Positions 22,601-34,169 of a stretch of 64,000 nt of DNA are shown here, in pieces (position 1 is the stretch's first letter; each line of letters begins with the position of its first letter). Made by a program: the position numbers and the translations under genes. The stretch lies in contig NC_132985.1 of NCBI RefSeq assembly GCF_047496725.1, forward strand, positions 719,001 to 783,000, given 5' to 3'. Source of the stretch: Anoplolepis gracilipes (taxonomy: Eukaryota; Arthropoda; Insecta; Hymenoptera; Formicidae). The notes below the pieces were generated by a model that searched no databases, was not told the origin of the DNA, and worked only from the letters and a program-made list of their open reading frames with translations.

Positions 22601-23226
22601 ATATTGATAATGTAAATAGGAGTAAAAAAAAGCCCAGAGTATTATGCGTAAGTTTAACAAAATAAAGTACTGAAAAATTATTTGTCCTCTATTTTTCGTT
22701 CTTACATTAATTTGCAAGATAAAGATGCTTGCTTAAAGAGTAAGACTCGAATAAAAATTATTCATTCGATTAAAGTAAGAACGTTTAATAACAATTTCTA
22801 TATTGTATTGTACAATAGCAATCTTTTGTATATACATATGTTATATTACTTCACGATGCTAGCGATTTTTACGTATTTCTGACCATGTAGCACGATCGTA
22901 ATTACTTCGTGAACGTTTGCATTTTAATATCTTATATTAAAATATTATTTTTTATTTTTGATCATGTAATGTTGCCGTTTTAATCCGTCTACATATATAA
23001 ATATTAATTAATTGTAAATACCTATACACCATATCGAAATACATATCGAGATAATCTTTTCTCCATGATGCATACACATACACATAATCGTCTGGCAAAC
23101 AAATACCTGAGTCAGATGTATAAAACACGAATGAGATAGAATTTTGAAATCTTTGATAATTCTTCCATAATTTTTGAGATCATAAAAAATGACTCAATAT
23201 GCGAAAGGTGATGCAGTCAACACGAT
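22601..23226. other. Convergent spacer between OBP gene 2 and NOMO
   Basis: It holds the short 3' UTR of OBP gene 2 and the NOMO 3' UTR. TTTATT at 22951-22956 reads as AATAAA on the minus strand, 271 bp past the NOMO stop. No other gene was seen. Confidence 0.6.
22661..22666 (+). terminator. Candidate poly(A) signal of OBP gene 2
   Basis: AATAAA 61 bp past the stop codon of the second OBP gene. Confidence 0.65.
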
Positions 23227-26200
23227 TCATGTCTTTCGCGGCTTTGCCTTCCTCTTGTTAATATTCATTATTTGTTCGACTATAATGTCATCTGCTCTGG
23301 GATCAATGGGAATAGCTTGAACGGGTGCTCTGGAGCTCGGCACAGGCTTGGAACGTCTTTCGAGTAGCGCGTTCAACCAAGTCCACATTTTTTCGCGATT
23401 GACAAATGCCAACCCAACCAGCATAATGAACGGGAGTGCAATCACCGATGTTTGATTCATGTCACTTTGATCGATCTTCCGTTCTGCGTTGAATGTCAGT
23501 TTGACGTACTTGAATGACGAATTCGCTTCAAAGTAGACCGGGATGGTTCGATATTTATGCACGGCTTGCGATAGCGATGACTCCAATTGCACAAAGTATT
23601 TTCTGCCGTCAGCTTGCAATGGCGGAAAGTGCACTAGGAAACCAGCGTTGTAATTACCGGAATTCTTACTGGCAGATTGTTGCACGTCCAGTTTCGAGAT
23701 GTGCACCGGCGAGTCTGGAGCGTCTTCCCGACACAGTTTTACCTTAATCGTGCGATAGTGTTCCGGCTGGGTAGATGTGACATGCACCGAAACGTCCGTA
23801 CGTGAGATCGGATGGAAGGCGATCAATCGTAGACCGTGAATATCCTCCTCTGTCGGCTGCACCAGTTGAGAACTGGGACTCGTGCGGTGTATATGAGCGT
23901 TACTTTCTACGTTTGGTTTCAAGCGGAAAACGTAGGTGCACTATAAAATAATTAAGCAAATTATTATACAATGTTCATTAAATAATTGAAGACATTTATT
24001 ATATATATATAAATGAATAAATTATTTACTGCGGGCTGAAGACCACGTATTCTAAAGTTCCCATTCTCCTCGGTTGTGGCCTCCTCTTGGAGATTGGAAC
24101 AGTTGTTTTGACCTTGAACCTCGACTAACAGACCGACTTCCGGTTCTCCGTTCAAAGACGTTACGGAGCCGTAAGCACTATACGCGACTCGATTACCAAA
24201 AAGGTTCACTTTAACAGTTGCTCCTTCCATGACGTTGATCATCTTCGATGACGGATCGAAGCGATATTCCTTCATCATAGGTCGAAGATGATACTCGCCC
24301 GGAGATAGCGAATTAAATGTGAACTTTCCGTCCTCGCCGGTTATACTGTTTTTGCGATAACTTTGACCACCAGACAAAGAAAGCAGCACACCCTGTATAA
24401 ATATATTAGCATTAGTTATATATTTTTGTTACTTTAACAATTTTTGAAAATACCTGCAATGAAGAATTGTCAGCATGATCAGAAACTTGCACGATAATCT
24501 CGGCCAACTTGTGCGCTAGAAACACTCCCTTAGCATCGGGCCCAGTAATCACAAAACCCTCCTTCTCAGCTATAACACTAATATACAGCAGGCAATTGTA
24601 ATATAATTTATTGATGATAATAATAGAAAAATAAAATTACTCTCCTGCCATACCTATATTCGATTTTTCCATCCAAAGGACCGATGCTGTAAGTACCGTC
24701 CTTCTGTGTAACTAATGTATGAATTGGAGACTCCTTATCTTTTCCAAATATTTGAATTGTTACACCTTCCAATGGTGGAGATATTTTTCCAGCTATAATC
24801 TGAATAATATTTTTGCTTCAACTGTGATATACATATAATTATATTAATAAATTAATATTATTTTTACAATAGTTTTTTTACCTTTCCTAAGTCACCAACA
24901 AAACTTGCGATGTCATTGTGACAATCATTCACGCCAAAAACTTTTAAGGATGGTGGGTTAAATAGCAAAATGTCAGAGAGTGGAGTGATAGTGTACATGT
25001 TATCCGTTTTCGCCTTAAACTCAAATTCATATTTGTATGCGTTGTCTTTTTTTATAGGCTTCAATGGACCAATCCTATCCAAAAATGAATTAATACAATA
25101 AAGATATATGCATTCTATCCAATGGATGCAACATTAATGTTGTTCAAATATAATAAAGTAGAAAAAGATATTTGAAGACGATTTATCAAGACAAATGCTA
25201 CTTACGTAACGCTGTCGCCTGCGTCTTCGATTTTTACTTTGAGATTATTTTGTACGCTTGTGCATACAATATTGCCTCTGTGAGTATGTTCGGTGGAATG
25301 TAGCAAGATTGGAGAAAGATTGCTCGTGTCCCAAATGTAGGAAGACTTGTCATATACATGGCAACCTTTCGGGACGAAAGTGTACGCACCAGATTTAGAC
25401 ACACAATGTCTCGTACTGCCTTTGCTCAAGGGTAGAGTAATCAGTTTCGTGTTATTCGGTTCGGAGTATTCTACGGCAGTGTCGTGAGAAGATATAAAGG
25501 TGATGGAGAAACCGGTTTGTTTGAAAGGTGGTACTTCCGCGCGTTCTGACGTTATCGAGATTCTGTAACTGGGATTTTCCCAGCAAAATACGTCGTTGTC
25601 GATCAAGACTTCGTAGTGACCGGGTAATACGTCCGTGAACTGATACTGACCATCTGCATATTGGAAAACGACTTTATAAATGGGATGAGTAGTATCATAT
25701 CGAAAGGAAAAGACATTACTGCAATAACAAATAGGTATGTGTGTGTGTGTGTAATAGATATTAGTTTTTTAAAATCACAAGTTAAACTTATCGCAAAGCA
25801 AGTTCAATTTATTGAATCAAATAGATTATTTCTATTTTATAAAACCATATTTGTTATTGCAGCACAAACTATTACACTGTTAAAAAAATCTATGATAATA
25901 AAAAAAATTTTTATCAAAATTTACCTTTGGCTTGTACCGTCTTTATCGTAACTCCATCAAGTATTTTTAACGTAACAGAAGCTTGACTGCAATCTGTCCG
26001 CGGCAAACAATTAACTGTCCCTGTTAATATGGCTTTCAATTGCAAAAAATTTATATCGATAATTGGTTGAGATGTCACATCGATTGTTTGTTGCAGTGGA
26101 TAGAATCTGAAAGAAGACAATATAGTTTTTATATATAATTTGTATTATAAGTTTATAAACATTTATTATATTCTGATTTACTTACTGCAAGCCTTTAGTT

Positions 26201-27977
26201 TTCTCTTCCGTGCTCACAATTACACTTAGTTGATATTTATCCGGCGCAAGGTATACAGAATACTCCCCCGTTTTCTCATCAGTGTTAAGTTCTTTATAGA
26301 ATGTAGCAGCTGTGTTCTGAATGGATAGTTTACGAAAGTGCAAAGTTCCCTTTGCAGAAAGAGTTACTTTTCCAGAAACTTTATACGCTGAAGGTACCAG
26401 TACTGGAAGCTCAGGCGAGGTCGGTGAGATTTTAACCGTTTTCTCGCTAAATTGTACATTTGCTGAAACAAATAATTTGCCGATATAATTTTAATGAGTC
26501 ATCTTGCTTAAAAGTTTTGATGAGAAAAATTTGAGTTACCAGATTCTGCTCTGAGAGTATACTGGCCAGCTTTCATATTATCCAATACATATTTTCCATT
26601 TTTATCTGTGACTGCAATCTCTTTTTGTGACAAGAATATCTTTGCTCCAGGCAAAGGATCGCCATTCGTGAAGCTAAGAACAAGACCGCCGACCGTAAAG
26701 CCGGTTACTTTAAAATCTTGAGCGAGGATTACGCTGTTGTGACTAACTTTGAAAGACAATTCCGACGGTTGAACGTCGAATTTTGTCTGGGCGCCAGCGT
26801 AATGCGGTACAAGTTTGTAATCACCGGGTGACACACTGGGAAATATAAATCTACCACTATTGTCCGAAGTCACATGACAAAGCGGTTTCTCGGATTCGAA
26901 ATCCTTAGCTATCGGGGTAGTCTCACACCTTTCCGCAAAACCACTCTAATGTAAGGGAAAAAAAAAAAAATAATTTTTTATATAATTCTTACTAATTAAA
27001 TATATTTTAGACTCTAAAGTTAAAAATATAATAAAGAAAACAAGACAAATCTTACTCCAAAAAGAATGAAGGATACACCTGCTACTGGATCATTTTCACT
27101 GCTGACTTTGCCACTCACATCGTATCCAGATACTACCAGACTACCATCTGAGACTTCTGTGTTTCCCTCTTGTACAAATACTTCAACTTTACTTTTGTTT
27201 ATTATCCAACTAATAAAAATAAGCAATATTCTAGTAAGTATCTTTTTACTTAAAATAATTTATTATTTGTTATACACTTACGTAGAATGAGATGCAATGA
27301 GTATGTATTTTCCAGGTTGAATAGGAGTAAAGTAAAATATGCCACCTTCCGCCGTCACTGTTGATCTAATAGGAACATGTTTATCACTGTCTGTATATAA
27401 GGAGATAGTAACACCTTTAGGACCAGAGTCAGTACCTAAGCTAATTACCTAAAAAATATAAAACACAATCCATATTAATTGGATGATTTTTTTCAGTTAA
27501 TTTTTTATGGATTACTAAATATATAGAATTATTCTTAAATTATTTGTATCGACAAATTAACACTTGCTTTTCAGACATCTCTTTTTTTAATAATACAAAG
27601 AGAAAAGTAATGCTTAAGCATTAATATACAAGTAATATTTAAATAGTACTTACACGTCCTGTAATACCAAAGCCTTTAAACGTAAAGTTAATATCTTGAC
27701 TACAGTCATTCGTAACTCCGTCTACATTCAACGTTACTTCTGTAGGTTCAAAACTCCAGCCTCTAGGAGGATCTACCTAATGTATTAAAATAAAAACAAT
27801 TTTGAAAAATATATTTTATAGTATATTATGTATTCGAAATATTAATCAATTTAAGATAAGAATATTGTATTCTTTTATAATACTAAAATACTTATTATAA
27901 CTCCTCTTTTTAATAATAAATTTGATATATAAATTTTATAGTATAAAATTCAGTATACATTAGAATAATATTATTCA

Positions 27978-28014
<37 letters not shown>

Positions 28015-28406
28015 ACTATCAAATTCAAAATGTTTAATCAATGGTATGCACTGAATGACGATGCATCTTTCCAGGTTACCTTCAATATGTATTCACCCTT
28101 GTCGTACAGGGGTAGAAAGTAATATCCGGTGTTGGGCGCGCACTCGATCTGATCCTTCAGACTGCCAGCTTTCGTATATCTAACGAATTTATCTCATGAA
28201 TCAGTGATTCAAGTAATCGCATTAGGATAACCTCTCAAAAGGCAAATGAATAATACTCACAGTTTCACGTGTACTTTTGTAAAGTCGATGTTGGCGTGGC
28301 TCTTTAGAAAACCACCGCATCCTAGAATATCCTGGGCGATGGAAATCGGCGATAATGTCGCTAAATACGCGAAAAAGAAGATAATTTTTTGCCAATTCAA
28401 AATCAT
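23227..28406 (-). CDS. NOMO: Nodal modulator (NOMO), ER membrane protein with Ig-like repeats, 1,180 aa, 14 coding exons
   Basis: NOMO is the large lumenal subunit of the ER back-of-Sec61 (BOS) complex, acting with TMEM147 and nicalin in multipass membrane protein insertion; it was first named for its effect on Nodal signalling. Minus-strand exons are 28406-28261, 28179-28080, 27776-27654, 27448-27282, 27209-27056, 26945-26540, 26462-26186, 26106-25925, 25653-25206, 25074-24882, 24799-24654, 24577-24454, 24392-24030 and 23940-23227. All phases fit (3,543 nt), giving 1,180 residues against about 1,220 in mammals. A signal peptide covers residues ~1-24, followed by the family start DILGCGGFLKS. 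Many prealbumin/carboxypeptidase-regulatory-like beta repeats follow (for example GWSFEP, GYDVSGKV, DNSGRFIFPSVSPGDY). Near the C-terminus are one membrane segment (SVIALPFIMLVGLAF) and a Lys/Arg tail. Nothing appears broken. Confidence 0.97.
27979..28011. repeat. (TA)n microsatellite in NOMO intron 2
   Basis: About 33 bp of alternating TA inside the NOMO intron between the exons at 28080 and 27776. Confidence 0.9.
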
Positions 28407-28726
28407 ACCAACCCGCTGTCGCATCGTTCAAGCTATCTCTGTTTACGAAATCAAAGGACAAACATCGAAAACTCCATCTGTTTTCACAGATTGTCTCCGT
28501 AATCTAATTACGCAAAGTGATTCGAGTCATCACCGGTTTATAATTTAATGGTCTTGTAACTTTCCGGCAAATAACACGAGACACAAGGTTACAACGCGCA
28601 TGTGCAATTTTTCTAGATATAAAACAAACTAGCTAATAATTTTTAGATACTTCTTTATAGAAATTCAATATTCGTTCTTATCTCTTATCGCGGGATGAAT
28701 ATTATCCGCTAATTGACATTAGAGAG

Positions 28727-28851
28727 AAGCCTGAGAAGAGCCACGCCGTCGTTTTTGACATGACAGTTTTCGTTACAATACACTAACGCTTACTAGATCC
28801 ATTTTAGAGCGGCCAGAATTATAATTATAATTTATTATAATTAATATTATA

Positions 28852-28918
<67 letters not shown>

Positions 28919-29299
28919 ATTATATTATTAATATTATTATTATTTATTTCCATTTATCGGTGCCACGGTAAAACAACCATAGTTGGTTCATGTCCGTGCT
29001 AAAATCTATAATTGTACATATAATAAATGTAATAAAAAAAAAATAGAATAATCATTGTACAGTTCGTACACACATAAAATAATTTTAATAATTTATTCTC
29101 TAATAGTACATAATACATACTTGTCAAATCCACAATTATATAGATTTAGCACAGACATGAACCAACCGGTTGTTTTACCGATAAATATCTAACCTTGTAC
29201 CTTGTAGTTCTGCTTGATCTAAAGTGGATCTAGTAAGCGTTAGCGTACTGCTACGAAAGCTGTCATATTAAACACGGCGGCGTGGCCCCTCTTAAGCTT
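28727..29299. mobile_element. Foldback/MITE-like inverted-repeat element between NOMO and CZIB
   Basis: The two halves are imperfect reverse complements. The left end 28727-28808 (AAGCCTGAGAAGAGCCACGCC, then TAGATCCATTTTAGA) pairs with the right end 29216-29299. Inner segments near 28955-29018 and 29140-29190 (TTTATCGGT, AAAACAACC, GGTTCATGTC) also pair. The left arm carries a TA microsatellite (28856-28914) missing from the right arm. There is no ORF, so it would be non-autonomous. No clear target-site duplication was seen. Confidence 0.8.
28856..28914. repeat. (TA)n microsatellite inside the foldback element
   Basis: About 58 bp of alternating TA in the left arm of the inverted-repeat element. 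Confidence 0.9.
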
Positions 29300-29733
29300 T
29301 TCGCTATTGATATTTATTTGGAAGCGTTCTGTAATATTTAAATATCTTGTTCGATATGTATTTAAAATACACACATACATATATCTTGTAAGAGATAACA
29401 CACAGTTTTAGAGATTCAATATAGTGACGTCTAACCTACCTTTCGACTACGGTGCTCTGTTTGTTTACCTTCTCTCGTCAATCGAATAATCGTCAAAATA
29501 GCGATTTATTGCTCTATAATTGTGCTTTATAATTGTGCTCTATAATAAATATCGATATTCGTGCAAGCAATGTAATTTCGCAGAAGAACTGATATAATAT
29601 AATTTAACCAAAAATCTTATGCTTGTAAGTTGGAAAAAATCCAATTCAACAAAAAAAGTACATTCAATTCTAGAGTAATTAATTAACTGGTTTAATTCTT
29701 TTACAATTTCAGAGTAGACATTCTACAGTTATA

Positions 29734-30222
29734 ATGGTGAAAATAGCGTTGCAGATTACGTGTAGACTCGACAACATCGAGGAACTAAGGCCATCGGAAT
29801 CTGAATTCAGATGGTGCCTGAAGTTTACTTGTTGTAACTGCGGAGAGACATCAGACAAGTGGAACTACGTCTCCTCGGACGAGCCGGTGCGTCCAACAGT
29901 GCGAGGCAGTGGCGTCAATCATTTTGTGAGCAAATGCAAACTCTGCTCCCGAGAGAACTCCATGATGATAATAGACGACTCCATCCAGTCTTTTACCCAG
30001 GATGATCAAGGACAGTTTAAGACAATTGTCATATTTGATTGTCGAGGAATAGAACCTTCTGACTTTTCCGCGAGAGAAGGATGGGTAGCCAAAGCTGCCG
30101 AGGGAGGTAAGGAGTTTGACGAAATAGATTTGAGCGAAGGTGAATGGGAGGACTATTGCGACAAGATTATGCAACCTGTTGGAATATACGAGATTAAGCA
30201 TAAGTTTGAAAGAATTAAGTAG
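29734..30222 (+). CDS. CZIB: CXXC motif-containing zinc-binding protein (CZIB, UPF0587 family), 162 aa, one coding exon
   Basis: A small conserved eukaryotic zinc protein (human C1orf123/CZIB, once called UPF0587); its biochemical role is poorly known. The coding part is intronless, 162 residues, about the family's usual 160. The zinc site is Cys33-X2-Cys36 (CCNCGE) and Cys68-X2-Cys71 (CKLC). Other family signatures are MVKIALQITCRLDNIEEL at the start, SRENSM after the second CXXC, DCRGIEPSDF in the middle and a C-terminal EIKHKFERIK. The ATG follows a likely 5' UTR splice acceptor (AG at 29711-29712). The gene is arranged head to head with NOMO. A poly(A) signal lies at 30293-30298. Confidence 0.97.
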   Translation: MVKIALQITCRLDNIEELRPSESEFRWCLKFTCCNCGETSDKWNYVSSDEPVRPTVRGSGVNHFVSKCKLCSRENSMMIIDDSIQSFTQDDQGQFKTIVIFDCRGIEPSDFSAREGWVAKAAEGGKEFDEIDLSEGEWEDYCDKIMQPVGIYEIKHKFERIK

Positions 30223-30292
30223 GTACATGTTTTGGATATACGCATTTCAATTGTCTAAATTTTTAAAGAATTACTTTGTTGTCATTCGATAA

Positions 30293-30298
30293 AATAAA
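30293..30298 (+). terminator. Candidate poly(A) signal of CZIB
   Basis: AATAAA 71 bp past the stop codon of CZIB. Confidence 0.65.
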
Positions 30299-30299
30299 A

Positions 30300-33200
30300 T
30301 GACATCTCTATTGAATGTAAATATGTAAAAATAAATATAAAAATTACAATTTTCACGCTTCTTTAGGATTTATTATACATATATTATTAAAATTATATAT
30401 AATGTGTAATGTATAAAGTATATGAATATAAAATTATAAAACTTCATTGGATTTCGCTGAATTGTGTTAATTTTTGGGCTCTGTAAAGTCCGTATTTGTG
30501 ATTTCCGTCAATAGGCCTCTGTGTATCTGCCCCTGTAATTAATAAATCAATGTCAGAAAAATAATTAAATCAAATGTTATCAATCATATAGTAATTTTGT
30601 TATACCAGTTTTATAAATAAATTACATCCTGTTCACATGCTTCTATACGTATATGAATTTATATAATTAAATTTTTAAACATTATTTAAAATAGATGCAA
30701 GTAATTTAACATATATATAGCTAAATAAATATATCTTGCAATATATGTTGTAAAAATTGCTTTTTAAAAAATATATTTTTTTAATAATTTGAAATATTCT
30801 TTCTTTTTCATATATAAGAAAATGCATGCTATTAGATAATACAATGAAAATACTTTTCATTCTTTCTTTTATCGAGGTAAAGAGTAAAAGCAGAACTAAT
30901 CCAACGACATAATATAATTTATTTATAATCATATAAAAAAAAAACCATTTTATTCCATAAATGGCTTCGTACACAAGAGATTGTTTGCCAACAATAATTT
31001 CACTTTTCTTTTAAGGATGTTCTTAATATGATTATCGACATATACCCTGCGTAAATAATTGAATGACTAGTGTGTCACTTGTGGCAAGGGCAATATTTGA
31101 AAAACCGTGCGGATTTTCACTGATTTTTACAAATCGATCCAAACAATAATTGCCTCTTTCCAAGCGCCAAACGCAAACTATTCTTGGAATGTCAAAACGA
31201 CCGCATGAAACTCATCGAACTTATGACAACACGATATATTAATTCGTCTTATGATTATAAAAGTAAAGTAGTACTCGGTTAAAAATTATATTTTTTTTTT
31301 TTTTTATGTACAGTTTCTTTTTTTCACGTATAAAACTCTCGAACAACTTTCCTCACTTAACGATAGTTAAGCCTACCGCGTTAAGACTTTCGTTCGAAGT
31401 AACTCCCACAATCTTCATAATAAGCTATATGAACAAAAATCACGATCTTCGAATGGAAATCATCGAGACGTATGTACGAAATTATGAATTACAAATCGCG
31501 ATTTAGAAGAAATGGGGAGGAAAAACAATATGTGTGACTTCGTTTACTCGACGATTGCCTAATGCACTAATTCTACTGCCGCTATACTTGTCTAATGCTT
31601 TCATCATTTACTACGCTTTCTAATATCTAACACAAATAAATATATCGCGCGCGCGCGTCTTACAATATCCGTCGTTTCTCGGAGAATCTTTAACATATAA
31701 ATCACATGTATAAGTAACCACTAAAAATTTTTAATCTAACAATCGATAACACTATCAGTCTATTCTCACAAAAATATCACTATGACCGAAAATATCGACG
31801 ATATAACCAGAGTCTAAAATTACGAACCACAATTCAACGAATAAATAAGACAAACTTTTAAAACATTGCATTAAAATTAATATATTCTTTGCTTGTTTAA
31901 AACTAATTGTAAGATTAATTGTTTGAATTGCTTAAAAACATATTTAGAAAAAAGAAAACAATATATAGATATATAAATTTGTGAATGCTGGAATGCTGAA
32001 ATATTGACTCTGGCTCATATGGAAGATTTGTAATCCGCTTGACATAACTTGAACAATTATCCTATTAGCAAATCCAAATCTTAAAAACGCTTTAACCATG
32101 ATCCTCTAATATTACGAATATGCATCGCTGCGTGCTTTTTGATCGGTTAAACAACAATTCTAGTCTACTATCTAGCTAAGCTATCGTCTTTGGTATACTA
32201 ATCTGAGGGATGCTTATACTATTTAGAGACAAATGAGTGTGATCATTCAGCAGGAAATCTCGCTTCCGGGGATACAAATATCGCATAGAAATAGGAACAT
32301 TATGAGTAATATGTGTAATAGTTAGTTATGATGTCTCTTTTGCAACGAGAAACGATTGTCCTCGTTCTCTTGTGTGAAAAATAAATGATGTTTATAGTTG
32401 AAGAATTGGACACAATCATGAAGGAGGAGAGCATAGTATATCTTTTTGCTATATATATGTATTACTGGTATAATAATATATATGATGAGACTCCCCCTTA
32501 AAATTTCCTCATGCATAATTATGTCCAATAAGTTCAAAGTGAAAGGGATGCATGCGTCACATATATTTGCGACAGATTAAGTTGAAAGAAATGAGAGTGT
32601 CGCGGAAAGGAAGCCTTGATTCATACTTGATGTTGATTTTCAGTTTTATTATAATTTCCTTTACTAATTTATATACTTATCGGTTTTTTTGACTTGTTAA
32701 TTTAATTTAATAAACTATTTGGGCTTCTATTTTTTTCCTAATTTTATGAACTGTTGATAAAAATTAATCACATTTAATGTAGAGCCGATTATTGTAATTA
32801 ATGTAATGACGCGTATTTTACTCAACATATATAAAGCTTATACATATTAAGGGAATTTGTCTTGATAAGATTCAAACAGTCAACCAAACAAATTTTTAGT
32901 ATCATTATGTCAGTCAATGCTACCCTTCCCCGATTGTGCTTCGATAAGGATTGGGCCATATTCATTGGGCATGTATTGTGTTTAACGTTTTCCTAATGTC
33001 TAAATGGATTATATAAGTTTTAAGTTGCTTATCCGCTACTAGTAGTTTCAGCTAAATCCATGAGTCTCTAAATCGGTTAGATGGATATACGCTAAATATC
33101 TATGCGCTTCTTTGATATTGGTATCTTATTCGTTCGCATGACTTATTTTTGACGTTTTTTTTAACGATTTTTCACTATGTTTCTTTGTTTTTCTAAAATA

Positions 33201-34169
33201 TATCAAAAACAGACACCCGTGAATAGGCCCGTTAGATGTTGAGTAGTATAAGCTCAATCCTAAAACGCTAATGGGGACTGTTAGTAATGGGGCCTAGTGT
33301 AATTTCGTACTAGTACATACTATTCCTTTTTTTTCTTTTGTAGCTATTGCAAAATTCGTAATCACATACTAATGATCGATATAATATTACATTTCGTATT
33401 ATATTTATTAGAAAAAATGTCAATTATAGTAATATTAATATATAGAGGTAATAATATTTATTGCTACTATATAAATATTTAGTAATATGTTAATTATCAA
33501 TAATTCCATATTAGCGTTTTAGGATGAATTTAGTGTAAGAATTTAGTTCAACGATCCGTGAGAATTTTTCATCATTTTAGAAAATTTTGGGAGCGAGCAC
33601 ACTACGATAGATCGAACGATGAGAGTCGAGCTAGCGAAAGCTAATCTAAAGCGGCAACCGAAAGTCGGCCTATCTGCGCGAAGTTGCAAACTAAAAGATG
33701 AAAGAAAAGTTTATGAGAAATGTTAATTACTGCGTGAAACAAACAATAGAGTGGAACAATGCCCAACGAGGATACATGACATTCTCAATTTCGACTCTTT
33801 CTTTTTTTCTTTCTCTCTCTCTCTTTCTCTCTCTCTCATGCATACACATCACGTAGACGGACGAGAAAAATAGAGATTTAATGTGCGCACCCGCACTTAG
33901 CCGACCACGGTATTGTCGAATCCGAGGAGGATTCGCGTCTTTGTAATAATTTGGTATTCGACGCGCATGGAGAAAACGCTGCTCTTGATCAATACTCCTC
34001 GCAGTGCGTGCGGCGGCTCGACGCAATCGCGGATTCGCCAAAGACAGGACTCGTAACTTCGATCCTTTCCGGCATCCATCTTTCCCTCGAAGAGTAGAAC
34101 GAAATGTCGTAAATTCTTCAGTCATAATTGTGCGGCATGACAAACCGAAAATGAGCCAGCCGATTAATT
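30300..34169. other. AT-rich region, probably including a long 3' UTR of the minus-strand coiled-coil gene
   Basis: No supported coding exon in 3.9 kb. ORFs such as 30675-30974 and 33727-34173 carry no motif, and the last overlaps the 3' end of the next gene. Part of the region must be the 3' UTR of the gene whose stop is at 34170. A CT-rich run lies near 33800-33838, and a GCGCGC run near 31650. Confidence 0.5.

Larger units (their letters stand above)
28407..29733. promoter_or_regulatory. Shared upstream region of the head-to-head NOMO and CZIB genes
   Basis: The two start codons are 1.33 kb apart and point away from each other. No coding exon lies between them. Just upstream of CZIB, an acceptor TTTCAG with AG at 29711-29712 suggests a 5' UTR intron, so the CZIB start site lies further left. 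The middle 573 bp are an inverted-repeat element, so the original promoter space was much shorter. Confidence 0.55.
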
